Source: Acholeplasma sp. OttesenSCG-928-E16 (GTDB lineage Bacteria > Bacillota_I > Bacilli_A > Acholeplasmatales > Acholeplasmataceae). Taken from it: 64,000 nt of DNA. Below the pieces are notes generated by a model. That model was not told the origin of the DNA and did no database searches. It was given only the letters and a program-made list of their open reading frames with translations. A program made the position numbers and the translations under genes. Position 1 is the stretch's first letter. Every line of letters begins with the position of its first letter. The stretch spans positions 62,001-126,000 of the forward strand of contig JAJDIT010000001.1 in NCBI GenBank assembly GCA_030266845.1, read 5' to 3'. Positions 8,819-17,843 of this stretch are shown here, piece after piece.

Positions 8819-10207
8819 ATGAAGACGTATGCTTTATTATTAGCTGCTGGTAAAGGGACAAGAATGAGAACTGATATGCCTAAATGTGCATATCCAATTC
8901 TGAAAAAACCAATGATCGAATATAGCATTGAAAGATTAGAAAATAGTCTAGTTGATGAGATCTGTGTTGTTGTTGGTCATAAAAGGGAAGTGTTAATGGA
9001 TCTTTTAGGTGATCGAGTTCAATATGTTGTTCAAGAAGAACAATTAGGAACCGGTCATGCGGTACTATGTGCTGAAGACTTACTTAAGAATAAACCTGGC
9101 AAGACTATTATTTTACCAGGAGATATGCCATTAATTGAGACAAAACTAATAAATAAAATCCTAAATGCTCATGATGATATGGGCAATGATTTAACCTTAG
9201 TTTCAACTTTATATGATAATCCAAAGGGATATGGTAGAATTTCAAGAGATAAATATGGTAATGTTTGTAGCATCGTTGAAGATGCCGATTTAACAGACAC
9301 ACAAAAACAAATTAAGGAAGTAAACACCGGTGTTTACGTCATTAATAATGATATTCTTTTTGATTGTTTAAAAGAGATAAAAATAAATGAGAAAAAAGGC
9401 GAATATTACTTAACTGATATCGTTAGTGTAATGAAACGAAGATTTAAAATAGGATTATTCCTTGTTAGAAACAGTATTTTAATGATGGGTATTAACGATT
9501 TATACCAAATAAGCATTGCTGAAAAACATCTTAGAGTTGAAATCAATAAATGGCATATGCTAAACGGAGTATCAATCATAAACCCAGAGACTGTAACAAT
9601 AGGACATGACGTAGAAATTCATCCTGGAGCTGTAATTAACCCTAATACAACCATTACAGGTAATTCGGTGATTGAAGCTGATACAATCATTGGGCCAAAC
9701 ACTGAGATACATGAATCAACAATTAAAAAGAATGCTCAGGTTAAACATAGTTTGGTTTATGATAGCGAAGTCGGTGAATTTTCAACCGTTGGACCATTTG
9801 CTCATTTGAGAAATCATGCAGTTATTGGTGATCATAATAGAATTGGAAACTTTGTTGAAGTAAAAAACTCTAAAATAGGCAGTAAAACTAAAGCCTCACA
9901 TTTATCATATATTGGTGATGCTGAAGTTGGAGATAGAGTGAACTTTGGTTGTGGAAGTGTTACGGTAAACTATGATGGAGTTAATAAACATAAAACAATT
10001 ATTGGAAGTGATGTTTTTATTGGATGCAATGTTAATATGGTAGCCCCTATTAATATATCTGATAATGTCTTCATCGCTGCGGGTAGTACAGTTACTGAGG
10101 ATATTCCGGCAGGAGCCCTAACAATTGCTAGATCTAGACAAATAAATAAGGATGATTATGCTAAAAACTTAGTTAAACCCCAAATAGATGAGAAAAAAGC
10201 TTTATAA
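8819..10207 (+). CDS. glmU: Bifunctional UDP-GlcNAc pyrophosphorylase / glucosamine-1-phosphate acetyltransferase
   Basis: GlmU acetylates glucosamine-1-phosphate and then couples it to UTP to make UDP-GlcNAc. The N-terminal uridylyltransferase domain (1-230) has LLAAGKGTRM, QEEQLGTGHAV and the metal site LPGDMPLI. The C-terminal half (250-450) is a left-handed beta-helix of hexapeptide repeats with the acetyltransferase segment HLRNHAVIGDHNRIGNFVE. The length of 462 is standard. AGGAG precedes the ATG. The gene stands alone between terminators. The 160 bases upstream hold no clear consensus promoter. Confidence 0.96.
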   Translation: MKTYALLLAAGKGTRMRTDMPKCAYPILKKPMIEYSIERLENSLVDEICVVVGHKREVLMDLLGDRVQYVVQEEQLGTGHAVLCAEDLLKNKPGKTIILPGDMPLIETKLINKILNAHDDMGNDLTLVSTLYDNPKGYGRISRDKYGNVCSIVEDADLTDTQKQIKEVNTGVYVINNDILFDCLKEIKINEKKGEYYLTDIVSVMKRRFKIGLFLVRNSILMMGINDLYQISIAEKHLRVEINKWHMLNGVSIINPETVTIGHDVEIHPGAVINPNTTITGNSVIEADTIIGPNTEIHESTIKKNAQVKHSLVYDSEVGEFSTVGPFAHLRNHAVIGDHNRIGNFVEVKNSKIGSKTKASHLSYIGDAEVGDRVNFGCGSVTVNYDGVNKHKTIIGSDVFIGCNVNMVAPINISDNVFIAAGSTVTEDIPAGALTIARSRQINKDDYAKNLVKPQIDEKKAL

Positions 10208-10230
10208 GATGAGATTTCTCATCTTTTTTT
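10206..10230 (+). terminator. Intrinsic terminator of glmU
   Basis: The stem 10206-10214 with 10217-10225 is perfect, with a two-base loop, and is followed by a run of T. Confidence 0.92.
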
Positions 10231-10231
10231 A

Positions 10232-10240
10232 TGGTATTAT
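10232..10240 (+). promoter_or_regulatory. Extended -10 promoter of gdhA
   Basis: TGGTATTAT at 10232-10240 directly follows the glmU terminator and lies about 28 bases before the ATG of gdhA. Confidence 0.5.
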
Positions 10241-10268
10241 ATTATTAACAATATAGGAGGGTTTTCTG

Positions 10269-11609
10269 ATGAATAACCAATACTTAAATAAGATATATCA
10301 AGAATTAGAGTTAAAAAATGGTCATGAAGTGGAATTCTTACAGGCAGTAAAGGAATTTTTTTATGGAATAGAAAAATATCTACTAAAAAATAATGAAATA
10401 GAAAAACAAGGCATTATCGAAAGATTGGTTGCTCCTAACCGAATAATTACTTTTCAAGTTCCTTGGGTAGATGATTTTGGTAAGGTTTGTGTTAACACAG
10501 GGTATCGTGTTCAATTTAATAATGCGATTGGTCCATATAAAGGTGGACTAAGATTTCATCCATCTGTTAATCAATCTATAATGAAGTTTTTAGGATTTGA
10601 GCAGACATTTAAAAACTCCTTAACTGGATTAGCATTAGGGGGAGCCAAAGGCGGAAGTGATTTTGATCCTAAAAATAAGTCTGATCAAGAAATATATAGA
10701 TTTTGTCAAAGTTTTATGATGGAGTTATATCGTCATATTGGGCATAATGTTGATATACCAGCTGGTGATATTGGGGTTACAGCTAAAGAAATAGGATATT
10801 TATATGGAACATATAAGAAAATTACTAACGAAGTAACTGGAGTATTAACTGGTAAGGGATTATCGTATGGCGGATCATTAGTAAGAAAAGAAGCAACCGG
10901 CTATGGATTATGTTATTTCACATTAGAGGGTTTAAAATACTACTTTAATGAAGATTTTAATGGCAAAAAGGTTATTGTATCTGGTTCTGGTAATGTTGCT
11001 ATTTATACAGCGTTAAAGGTAGTAGAACTAGGTGGAATAGTAGTTGCGATGTCAGATTCAAATGGGTATATATATGAACCTAAAGGGCTAGACATCAACC
11101 ATATAGTTGAAATTAAGGAAAATAATAAGGGAAGAATTAAAGAATATTTAAACAAATACCCTAAAACAATATTTAATGACTCATGTTTTGATATATGGCA
11201 AAATCCTTGTGACATTGCGCTGCCTTGTGCGACTCAAAATGAGTTAGACTTAAAATCAGCTCAAGCGCTAATTAAAAATGGCTGTATCGCCGTTTGTGAG
11301 GGTGCTAACATGCCATCAACAATAGAAGCAGTCAATTATTTTTTAGAAAACAAGATTTTTTATGGACCGGCTAAAGCGGCTAATGCTGGCGGTGTAGCGA
11401 CTTCTGGAATAGAGATGATGCAAAACTCGATGCGACAATCATTTAGTTTTGATCAGGTTGATAATATGTTAAAAGACATTATGAAAGAAATCTTTAATAA
11501 TTCATTAAATGCTGCAAAAGAGATGGGCAATGAATTAGATTTAGTAGTTGGTGCTAATGTCGCCGCATTTAAGAAAATTTCAGAAGCAATGTTAGCTCAA
11601 GGAGTATAA
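10269..11609 (+). CDS. gdhA: Glutamate dehydrogenase, NADP-type hexameric
   Basis: The enzyme aminates 2-oxoglutarate with ammonia (or the reverse), linking nitrogen assimilation to carbon flow. It has 446 residues. The glutamate-binding segment GPYKGGLRFHPSVN, the catalytic lysine region LGGAKGGSDFDP, DIPAGDIGVTAKEIGYL and the nucleotide-binding VSGSGNVAIYTA are all present. The length and the FEQTFKNSLTGL motif match the small hexameric NADP-dependent class. It is monocistronic: a promoter lies at 10232 and a terminator at 11620. AGGAGGG precedes the ATG. Confidence 0.96.
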   Translation: MNNQYLNKIYQELELKNGHEVEFLQAVKEFFYGIEKYLLKNNEIEKQGIIERLVAPNRIITFQVPWVDDFGKVCVNTGYRVQFNNAIGPYKGGLRFHPSVNQSIMKFLGFEQTFKNSLTGLALGGAKGGSDFDPKNKSDQEIYRFCQSFMMELYRHIGHNVDIPAGDIGVTAKEIGYLYGTYKKITNEVTGVLTGKGLSYGGSLVRKEATGYGLCYFTLEGLKYYFNEDFNGKKVIVSGSGNVAIYTALKVVELGGIVVAMSDSNGYIYEPKGLDINHIVEIKENNKGRIKEYLNKYPKTIFNDSCFDIWQNPCDIALPCATQNELDLKSAQALIKNGCIAVCEGANMPSTIEAVNYFLENKIFYGPAKAANAGGVATSGIEMMQNSMRQSFSFDQVDNMLKDIMKEIFNNSLNAAKEMGNELDLVVGANVAAFKKISEAMLAQGV

Positions 11610-11619
11610 AAAGATATCT

Positions 11620-11660
11620 AAAACTCAACTAAACATAAATTAGTTGAGTTTTACTATTTT
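11620..11660 (+). terminator. Intrinsic terminator of gdhA
   Basis: Thirteen-base arms 11620-11632 and 11640-11652 are perfectly complementary around a seven-base loop, followed by a T-rich stretch. Confidence 0.9.
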
Positions 11661-11683
11661 ATCGCCCAAAAAAATAAACCTTA

Positions 11684-11692
11684 TGGTAAAAT
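11684..11692 (+). promoter_or_regulatory. Extended -10 promoter of thiI
   Basis: TGGTAAAAT at 11684-11692 lies 16 bases before the ATG of thiI, giving a very short leader. Confidence 0.4.
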
Positions 11693-11707
11693 CTATGTGG
11701 TGGCATT

Positions 11708-12958
11708 ATGAATAAATTATTATTAGTACGCTTTGGCGATTTAATGCTAAAGGGCGATAACAGAAAAATGTTTTTAGACAAAGTTAATAGTTCAATTAAA
11801 GAAAAATTAGAAGGTCTTGATGTTGTAATCAATAGACAACATGACCGTGTTTTTTTAGAATTTGATGAAAAAATAGAAGAGATGGTTTTAAAGAAACTAT
11901 CATTTGTTTCTGGTCTTTACTCTTTTAGTTTTGTATATAAGTCAAGTGATAATCTCGAGGATGTCGCAAACTTAGCAATAAAGATGCTAAAAGAGGAAGT
12001 AAAAGAACCAATCACCTTTAAAGTAGAAACTAAAAGAGCCAACAAGAACTATTACCTAACAAGTCAAGACTTTTCAAAAGCGATTGCGCCGCTTATTTTA
12101 AAAGAAGTAGGAGACTTGTTAAAAGTGGATGTTAAAAATCCAAAACTAACCCTAACGATTGAACTTAGAAATGATGGAGCTTATCTATTTACTAGCGATA
12201 TTAAGGCAATGGGTGGGTTTCCAATGGGAACAGGCGGAAAAGCACTACTGATGATGAGCGGTGGTATTGATTCACCGGTTGCTGCCTATCTAATGATGAA
12301 ACAAGGAATTGAATTAGAATTGTTGCATTTTGAATCAACTCCTTTGACACCTTTAGAATCTGTTCAAAAGGTGTTAGATTTGGCAAAGATACTAGCTAAT
12401 TATCAACCAAAAAATCAGATAAAACTCCACCTAGTTCCATTTTTAAATATTCATCAAAACATCTTAAAAAACGTTAACGATTCATATGTAATTACAATAT
12501 TAAGAAGACACATGTATCGCTTTGCTGAAAGATTTTCTGCTATTAGAAAGGCTAAGGCATTAGCTAATGGTGAATCCTTAGGACAAGTAGCGAGCCAAAC
12601 CTTAGATAGCATTAATGTTGTTGAAAATGTTACTAATATTCCAATTTTAAGACCTTTAATTACCTATGATAAAAATGATATTATTAAAATATCTAGGAAA
12701 ATAGAAACATATGATATTTCAATTAGACCGTTTAATGATTGTTGTAGCATTTATGTTCCAAAACACCCGGTAACTCATCCTAAGGTTTTTTTAGCTAAAG
12801 AGTATGAGGAAAAGTTCAATTATAATGAATTAATTGAAGAGGCTATATCAAAAACGATTACTATAAATGTTACTGTCGACTTAGATTTTAAAATATATGA
12901 ACATGGTTTTGAAGTATCAGAAGCAATAAATAATTTTTTTGGAGAAAATAAAAAGTGA
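11708..12958 (+). CDS. thiI: tRNA 4-thiouridine synthetase ThiI
   Basis: ThiI adenylates U8 of tRNA and transfers sulfur from a cysteine desulfurase. The 416-residue protein has an N-terminal ferredoxin-like/THUMP region (about 1-165) and a PP-loop ATPase domain with SGGIDSPVAAYLMMKQG near residue 183. RPFNDCCSIYVPKHPVTHP near the end matches the conserved C-terminal region of the PP-loop domain. There is no rhodanese domain, as in Bacilli. No nifZ-type cysteine desulfurase is adjacent, so sulfur must come from elsewhere. Its TGA overlaps the GTG of the next gene. Confidence 0.94.
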   Translation: MNKLLLVRFGDLMLKGDNRKMFLDKVNSSIKEKLEGLDVVINRQHDRVFLEFDEKIEEMVLKKLSFVSGLYSFSFVYKSSDNLEDVANLAIKMLKEEVKEPITFKVETKRANKNYYLTSQDFSKAIAPLILKEVGDLLKVDVKNPKLTLTIELRNDGAYLFTSDIKAMGGFPMGTGGKALLMMSGGIDSPVAAYLMMKQGIELELLHFESTPLTPLESVQKVLDLAKILANYQPKNQIKLHLVPFLNIHQNILKNVNDSYVITILRRHMYRFAERFSAIRKAKALANGESLGQVASQTLDSINVVENVTNIPILRPLITYDKNDIIKISRKIETYDISIRPFNDCCSIYVPKHPVTHPKVFLAKEYEEKFNYNELIEEAISKTITINVTVDLDFKIYEHGFEVSEAINNFFGENKK

Positions 12959-13656
12959 TCTCATCAAAACAAAATCAGTCCTTTAAAACATGGATGAAAC
13001 TAAAGACTAAAAAGTACCGGGATATTTATAATCTTTTTTTAGTATTTGGTGATGATCTAATAGAAAAGGCCAGAGAATATGATGCAATCTTAGAAATAGT
13101 TACTAATAATAAAGACAAGGAAGGTGTTTTAATTTCAGATGAATTGATGAAACTAATTCAAGAAAATACGACTTTTGATTCTTTTGCAGTATGTAAGAAA
13201 GTAGAAAAAGATTTTTCATCTAATAGAGTTTTAATATTAGATGACATTCAGGACCCAACTAATTTAGGTACTCTATTAAGAAGTGCAGCAGCATTTTCTT
13301 TTATGAATGTCTATATTAGTAAGAAATCATGTGACCTATATCATGAAAAAACAATAAGATCATCAAAAGGCGCAATATTTGATGTTGATGTTAAAAGGGT
13401 GGATTTAATAAAGCAAATTGATATACTTAAAAATAGTGATTTTATGATTGTTTGTGCTGAGGCACATGAAAGTAGTGAAGTTAATATTGATAGAGATCAA
13501 AAACTCGCATTAGTCTTAGGCAATGAAGGACAAGGGGTTAGCAATAAAATAAAAGAAATGTGTCATTATTCTTATACAATAGAAACAAAGAATGTTGAGA
13601 GTTTAAATGTTGCTGCAGCAGGAGCTATTCTTATGCATTTATGGAGGGGACAATGA
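12955..13656 (+). CDS. SpoU/TrmH family RNA 2'-O-ribose methyltransferase
   Basis: The 233-residue SPOUT enzyme methylates a ribose 2'-OH in rRNA or tRNA using SAM. The three SpoU motifs are seen: LDDIQDPTNLGTLLRSA, LVLGNEGQGVS and SLNVAAAGAILMHLWRG, which form the SAM-binding knot. An N-terminal substrate-binding region of about 80 residues resembles the RlmB/TsnR-type domain. Translation begins at GTG 12955 inside the overlap GTGA with thiI, and the stop overlaps the next ATG, so three genes are coupled. The specific RNA target cannot be told from sequence. Confidence 0.9.
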   Translation: MISSKQNQSFKTWMKLKTKKYRDIYNLFLVFGDDLIEKAREYDAILEIVTNNKDKEGVLISDELMKLIQENTTFDSFAVCKKVEKDFSSNRVLILDDIQDPTNLGTLLRSAAAFSFMNVYISKKSCDLYHEKTIRSSKGAIFDVDVKRVDLIKQIDILKNSDFMIVCAEAHESSEVNIDRDQKLALVLGNEGQGVSNKIKEMCHYSYTIETKNVESLNVAAAGAILMHLWRGQ

Positions 13657-14573
13657 AATTAGCAATTACAGCATACTTAGAATCACTTGATGGTTCATTT
13701 GAAGGACAATTAAAAAAAGCCAAAGAGTTAGGACTAAATTATATTTCATTAAGAACTATTGATGGACTAAAAGTCCACGAAATAGATCAAAATGAAATAT
13801 TAAAACTAAAAGAAACATTAAAAAAATCTAAAATTAAAATTATGGAAATAGATGCATGCTTAAATACTTACAACTGTAGCGACAGCAAAGGACATAAAGA
13901 AGCCTTATTAAAACTTGATAAAATTGCTAAGATTGCTAGTGAATTAGGTGTTTTAAATATAGTTGCTTATTTACCAATATATGGAACTAAGGTCGAAGAA
14001 TACGACCAAGTAATTAAATTGGTTAATGCCTATTCATTGATTACTGATAGAGCTAAAAAGAAATTATTACTTAGAAGAAAACATGATGATTTAGGAACTT
14101 CAATTACCCATATCATCAATGGTATAAAATCAAAATATGTTGGACTTTCTTTTGATCCTTGTGTGGTTGCCTTAAAAAACGAGTCGGTAACAACTAACTA
14201 TCGTGTTTTAAAAAATTATATTCAATCAGTAGTTACAATCGATGTAGACGAAGAAGATAACCCACAACTTATTGGATATGGAAAAGCCGAAGTATTAGAA
14301 TTATTTAAAAGAATGATTAATGATGAATATAAAGGATATCTAACAATTGACGTTGATTTTAATGACATTGTTTTAAAAGTAAATCAAGAAACGACTCAAA
14401 AAGAAGCCAAAGGATTAAAAAAACTTATATTTGGTAGTGGAGCAAGAGTAAATAAGAAAAACGAAAAATACTTCTTATTTAAAAAGCGCCTTCTAGCTAA
14501 AGAAGACGCTTTGATTACATCAACTGATGCGATATTAAATCAAGTGCAAGTATTAAAAAAGATTTTTAAGTAA
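13653..14573 (+). CDS. TIM-barrel sugar-phosphate isomerase/epimerase-like protein
   Basis: This 306-residue protein belongs to the AP-endonuclease-2/xylose-isomerase-like TIM-barrel superfamily. Visible elements are the N-terminal strand KLAITAYLESLDG, the repeated ELGLNYISLRTIDG pattern, GLSFDPCVVAL where a metal ligand is expected, and a C-terminal DEYKGYLTIDVDF strand. The start is ATG 13653, placed after GGAGGGG and overlapping the preceding TGA. The substrate is unknown. It converges with def, with the two reading frames overlapping by eight bases. Confidence 0.75.
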   Translation: MKLAITAYLESLDGSFEGQLKKAKELGLNYISLRTIDGLKVHEIDQNEILKLKETLKKSKIKIMEIDACLNTYNCSDSKGHKEALLKLDKIAKIASELGVLNIVAYLPIYGTKVEEYDQVIKLVNAYSLITDRAKKKLLLRRKHDDLGTSITHIINGIKSKYVGLSFDPCVVALKNESVTTNYRVLKNYIQSVVTIDVDEEDNPQLIGYGKAEVLELFKRMINDEYKGYLTIDVDFNDIVLKVNQETTQKEAKGLKKLIFGSGARVNKKNEKYFLFKKRLLAKEDALITSTDAILNQVQVLKKIFK

Positions 14574-15153
14574 TAGGTTCCTGAGGATCTTCTTCTAATT
14601 CAAATGCTGGCTTAGCATTATCAATTGATTCATACATCTTAGAAGTATATAATATTCCATCTAGATGGTCTATTTCATGTTGTAAGACGATAGCGGCATA
14701 GCCGGATAAATTTATTTCGACCTTATAAACGTTTTGAGTTGGAATGTCTAACATGAAAGACTCTATCTTGATGCTTTCATATCTAGGTGTTAATAAGAGT
14801 TTAGTATCTCTATCTACAGATAAGCACCCTTCACCACCAGGAAGGTAGATTAATTCTTCACTGTGGCTTGTTATTAGCGGGTTGATTAGAGCTAGTTGAT
14901 AGTGCACACTATCAACATCAACAAAATCAACCGCTAACATCCTTTTTAAGACATTTATTTGGGGAGCTGCTAAACCAACTGCTCCTCTTAATTGATATTT
15001 TTCAGCGATCTCTTTATCTTGTGAATTCAAAATGAATTCCATCATTTGATTTAATGTTTTTTTATCTTTATCAGATAAAGGCAACTTAACAGGAGCAGCA
15101 ACTTTTAATAAGTTTTTGTGGCCTTCACGGATAATATCTTTCATAGTAATCAT
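14566..15153 (-). CDS. def: Peptide deformylase
   Basis: Peptide deformylase removes the formyl group from nascent proteins using a metal ion. All three motifs are present in 195 residues: GAVGLAAPQINV, EGCLSVD with the metal-binding cysteine, and HEIDHLDG with two metal-binding histidines. The insertion between motifs 1 and 2 and the length place it in the type 2 class of Gram-positive bacteria. GAGGTG lies seven bases before the start. It is transcribed divergently from ylbF and converges with the TIM-barrel gene. Confidence 0.96.
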   Translation of the reverse strand: MITMKDIIREGHKNLLKVAAPVKLPLSDKDKKTLNQMMEFILNSQDKEIAEKYQLRGAVGLAAPQINVLKRMLAVDFVDVDSVHYQLALINPLITSHSEELIYLPGGEGCLSVDRDTKLLLTPRYESIKIESFMLDIPTQNVYKVEINLSGYAAIVLQHEIDHLDGILYTSKMYESIDNAKPAFELEEDPQEPIT

Positions 15154-15175
15154 AATTTCACCTCTTGCGAATATA

Positions 15176-15184
15176 ATTATATCA
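15176..15184 (-). promoter_or_regulatory. Extended -10 promoter of def
   Basis: Read on the minus strand, TGATATAAT occupies 15184-15176, about 22 bases before the def start. Confidence 0.5.
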
Positions 15185-15217
15185 TAGAAGATGATAATTT
15201 TCTTTTTTTGGGTTTTA

Positions 15218-15226
15218 TGCTACAAT
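15218..15226 (+). promoter_or_regulatory. Extended -10 promoter of ylbF-ylbG
   Basis: TGCTACAAT at 15218-15226 lies 15 bases before the ATG of ylbF. Confidence 0.45.
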
Positions 15227-15241
15227 CTTCTTGGTGATTAA

Positions 15242-15625
15242 ATGAATGAACTGTTAAAACAAGCTAATAAAGTAGCATTAGAGATTAAAGAGTCAATTGA
15301 ATATATTGAATATAAAAAATTAGAAAAAACAATTCTAAGTAAATACAAAAATGAGATTACTGAATTTAATAAAACTAATAATGAGTATAATGAAGTTTTA
15401 AAATATGGTGATCATCATCCGGATTTAAAAATTAAAAGAGATGCTTTTATTAAAGCTAAGGAAAAACTCTACTTAATGAGCGAGGTTAAAAGATATAAGG
15501 AATTAGAAAACTTTATTCAAAGAGAGTTAGATAGCATTTCAAGAGAAATAGGAAGCATTGTTTCAGAAGAAATAATTACTCCAAACGAAATAGGGTTTAA
15601 TGTAAAGGTGAAAAAACATGGTTAA
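15242..15625 (+). CDS. ylbF: YlbF/YmcA family protein (Y-complex subunit)
   Basis: In Bacillus, YlbF, YmcA and YaaT form a complex that modulates RNase Y processing and competence or sporulation decisions. The 127-residue protein is almost entirely alpha-helical, with a repeated charged pattern such as YIEYKKLEKTILSKYKNEI and SEVKRYKELENFIQRELDSI, as in this family. Its overlap with a ylbG homologue reproduces the Bacillus ylbF-ylbG gene pair, which supports the call. Partner subunits are not in this window. Confidence 0.8.
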   Translation: MNELLKQANKVALEIKESIEYIEYKKLEKTILSKYKNEITEFNKTNNEYNEVLKYGDHHPDLKIKRDAFIKAKEKLYLMSEVKRYKELENFIQRELDSISREIGSIVSEEIITPNEIGFNVKVKKHG

Positions 15626-15878
15626 AAGAAGCGGACTTATCGTCCATTATCAAGGAAAAAAGGTTTTAGATAAATTAAATGAATTAGATGTACACGTCGT
15701 ATATACATCAAAAAAACAGCATTATTCTGTTTTTTATATTGATGCGGGCAATGAATCAAAAATAAAGAAAATCCTAAACAATACTAAAGGATTTAGACAT
15801 TTATCGCCATCGTTATTATCAATTGATGAGTATGATTTTGATGAAAATCAAAAAAGTGAAGAAATTGAGGCAAATTAA
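15618..15878 (+). CDS. ylbG: YlbG family protein (DUF2129)
   Basis: This 86-residue protein matches the YlbG family, of unknown function: RSGLIVHYQGKKVLDKLNEL and the later GFRHLSPSLLSIDEYDF are characteristic. The gene overlaps ylbF by eight bases, and the pair is followed by a terminator. A short acidic tail follows the conserved core. Confidence 0.85.
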   Translation: MVKRSGLIVHYQGKKVLDKLNELDVHVVYTSKKQHYSVFYIDAGNESKIKKILNNTKGFRHLSPSLLSIDEYDFDENQKSEEIEAN

Positions 15879-15905
15879 CCAATAAAAAAATATACAAGTT
15901 ATAAT

Positions 15906-15962
15906 AATAAACTGAAAGTTTTTAGCATATTAGCTATATGAAAGACTTCAGTTTATTTTTTT
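15906..15962 (+). terminator. Intrinsic terminator of ylbF-ylbG
   Basis: The arms 15906-15916 and 15947-15957 are perfectly complementary, the inner region can extend the hairpin, and T-rich sequence follows. Confidence 0.8.
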
Positions 15963-15993
15963 GCGTGAAAATATCTCTGTTATGTAAAAATAC

Positions 15994-16022
15994 TTGACAA
16001 GGCCTTATCTTTTATTTATAAT
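15994..16022 (+). promoter_or_regulatory. Consensus sigma-A promoter of the rpsP operon
   Basis: TTGACA at 15994-15999 and TATAAT at 16017-16022 are separated by exactly 17 bases, as expected for a highly expressed ribosomal operon. Confidence 0.85.
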
Positions 16023-16056
16023 GATAAAGGAATAAATAGAAATGGAGTTGAGAATT

Positions 16057-16296
16057 ATGGCAGTAAGAATTAGATTACAAAGATTTGGTACGCATAAAAG
16101 ACCTTTTTATAGAATAGTTGCTACTGAATCAAGCAATCCAAGAGATGGACGCTTTTTAGAAATTATTGGAACTTATAATCCACTAGATGGAGAAGTAAAA
16201 GTTGATAGTGAAAAAGCTAACAAATGGATTGGTAATGGTGCACAACCAACTGATACTGTTAAAAGTTTGTTTAGAAAACACAGCGTATTAAAATAA
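16057..16296 (+). CDS. rpsP: Ribosomal protein S16
   Basis: S16 is a small-subunit assembly protein. The 79-residue product begins [20 protein letters not shown] and continues [14 protein letters not shown], which is diagnostic. An in-frame earlier start at 16042 is rejected because GGAG lies between it and ATG 16057. It leads the rpsP-khpA-rimM-trmD operon from the consensus promoter at 15994. Confidence 0.97.
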   Translation: MAVRIRLQRFGTHKRPFYRIVATESSNPRDGRFLEIIGTYNPLDGEVKVDSEKANKWIGNGAQPTDTVKSLFRKHSVLK

Positions 16297-16312
16297 TTAA
16301 AGGGGGTATAAT

Positions 16313-16561
16313 ATGGCGATAGATTTTGAAAAACTATTAAAAAATATTGTTGAGCCATTGGTTATGAACCCTGACGATGTATTAGTTAAAACTTTATCAG
16401 AAGATGATAATGTTATTACAATTCAACTTTTAGTGCACAGTGATGATTTAGGACGCGTAATCGGCAAGGGTGGAAAACTTGCTGGTGCTATTAGAACAAT
16501 TTGCTATGCCGGTGCAACTAAAGAAGGAAAACGCGTTCACATTGATATAGACGCATTCTAA
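16313..16561 (+). CDS. khpA: KH-domain RNA-binding protein KhpA
   Basis: The 82-residue protein is a single KH domain with the GxxG loop in VIGKGGKLAGAIRTI. In Bacilli it works as a dimer with KhpB in RNA chaperoning and cell-envelope control. Its place between rpsP and rimM is conserved across Firmicutes. AAAGGGGG precedes the ATG. Confidence 0.93.
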   Translation: MAIDFEKLLKNIVEPLVMNPDDVLVKTLSEDDNVITIQLLVHSDDLGRVIGKGGKLAGAIRTICYAGATKEGKRVHIDIDAF

Positions 16562-16564
16562 GAT

Positions 16565-17044
16565 ATGTATATCGTAGGTAAAATAGTTAATACTCATGGA
16601 ATTAGGGGAGAGGTTAAAATCATTAATATGAGTGATTTTGACCGTTTTTCTATTGGTAGTAAAATATACTATCATTTTAATAAAGAGGATAAGGAATTAG
16701 AAATAGAAAATCTAAGGAGTCATAAGGGACAACTAATCGTTAAACTAAAAGGTTATGATAATATAAATGATGTTTTATTTTTGAAAGGATTAGATGTATT
16801 TGTTTATGATAAAGTAATAGATAATAAAGATTCTTATTATTATGCTGATCTTATAGGGCTATCATGTTATACAACAGATAATGTATTAATAGGTATTGTT
16901 AAATCAGTCTTAGAGGTTCCCCAAGGACATATATTAGAAATATTTAATAATGATAAGAAGACTTTAATTCCTTTTGTAAATGAATTTGTTAAAGAAATTG
17001 ATGAGAAGAAAATCATCATAAAACCGATTGAAGGCTTATTGTGA
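16565..17044 (+). CDS. rimM: Ribosome maturation factor RimM
   Basis: RimM assists maturation of the 30S head by binding S19. The 159-residue protein opens with the typical VGKIVNTHGIRGEVKI and ends in a PRC-barrel with VPQGHILEIFNNDKKTLIPFV. It begins three bases after khpA and its stop overlaps the GTG of trmD. Confidence 0.95.
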   Translation: MYIVGKIVNTHGIRGEVKIINMSDFDRFSIGSKIYYHFNKEDKELEIENLRSHKGQLIVKLKGYDNINDVLFLKGLDVFVYDKVIDNKDSYYYADLIGLSCYTTDNVLIGIVKSVLEVPQGHILEIFNNDKKTLIPFVNEFVKEIDEKKIIIKPIEGLL

Positions 17045-17754
17045 AAATAGACATTATTTCAATCTTTCCGGAATTCTTTGACCGCTTCTTAGATAATTCG
17101 ATTATCAAGAGTGCATTAATTAAAGATAAGGTAAAGATCAATATCATTAATTTAAGAGACTACAGTAAAAACAAGCATAATAAGGTCGATGATACACCAT
17201 ATGGTGGTGGAGCAGGCATGCTCATGCAGTTTCCACCAATTTATGATGCCATTATGGATTTAAAAAAAGATAATACGAAGGTTATCTATCTATCCCCACA
17301 AGGAAAACTACATTCTCAAGGTATTGCCATAGAGTTAGCAAGTTATCAACACTTAATATTTATTTGTGGGCATTATGAGGGGATTGATGAAAGAGTTTTA
17401 CAGTTTGTTGATTATGAAATATCAATTGGAGACTATGTCTTAACGGGTGGAGAACTAGCGGCAATGGTAGTCACTGATTCGATAGTTCGGTTATTGCCAG
17501 GTGTCATTGAAGAAGAATCAGTGACAACCGACTCGCTTTATAATGGGTTATTAAAATACCCCCAATATACTAAACCAGAAGAATATATGGGGTATAAGGT
17601 CCCAGAAGTATTATTATCAGGTCATCACCAAAATATAGCTAAATGGCGAGAGTATATGAGTGTTAGTCAAACACTAAATAAAAGACCAGATTTATTAGAA
17701 GGCAAGGAGTTAAACAATTCCTTAAAGAAGATTTTAGAAGAATTAAAAAAATGA
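17041..17754 (+). CDS. trmD: tRNA (guanine-37-N1)-methyltransferase
   Basis: TrmD methylates G37 of tRNAs reading CNN codons, preventing frameshifts. The SPOUT knot is visible: TPYGGGAGMLMQ, ICGHYEGIDERV and SIGDYVLTGGELAAMVV. It has 237 residues. Translation begins with GTG 17041 in the overlap GTGA with rimM. Usually rplS follows directly; here a helicase gene comes between. Confidence 0.96.
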   Translation: MKIDIISIFPEFFDRFLDNSIIKSALIKDKVKINIINLRDYSKNKHNKVDDTPYGGGAGMLMQFPPIYDAIMDLKKDNTKVIYLSPQGKLHSQGIAIELASYQHLIFICGHYEGIDERVLQFVDYEISIGDYVLTGGELAAMVVTDSIVRLLPGVIEEESVTTDSLYNGLLKYPQYTKPEEYMGYKVPEVLLSGHHQNIAKWREYMSVSQTLNKRPDLLEGKELNNSLKKILEELKK

Positions 17755-17812
17755 ACTATTTAAAATACACCTAAATATTTTTCTTCTTTAAAAATAATTA
17801 TATGGTATACTA

Positions 17813-17821
17813 AGTAAGGTT
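17813..17821 (+). promoter_or_regulatory. Extended -10 promoter of the helicase gene
   Basis: TGGTATACT at 17813-17821 lies 22 bases before the helicase start; GAAGG serves as ribosome-binding site. Confidence 0.45.
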
Positions 17822-17843
17822 TAAAAAATAGAAGAAGGTATTT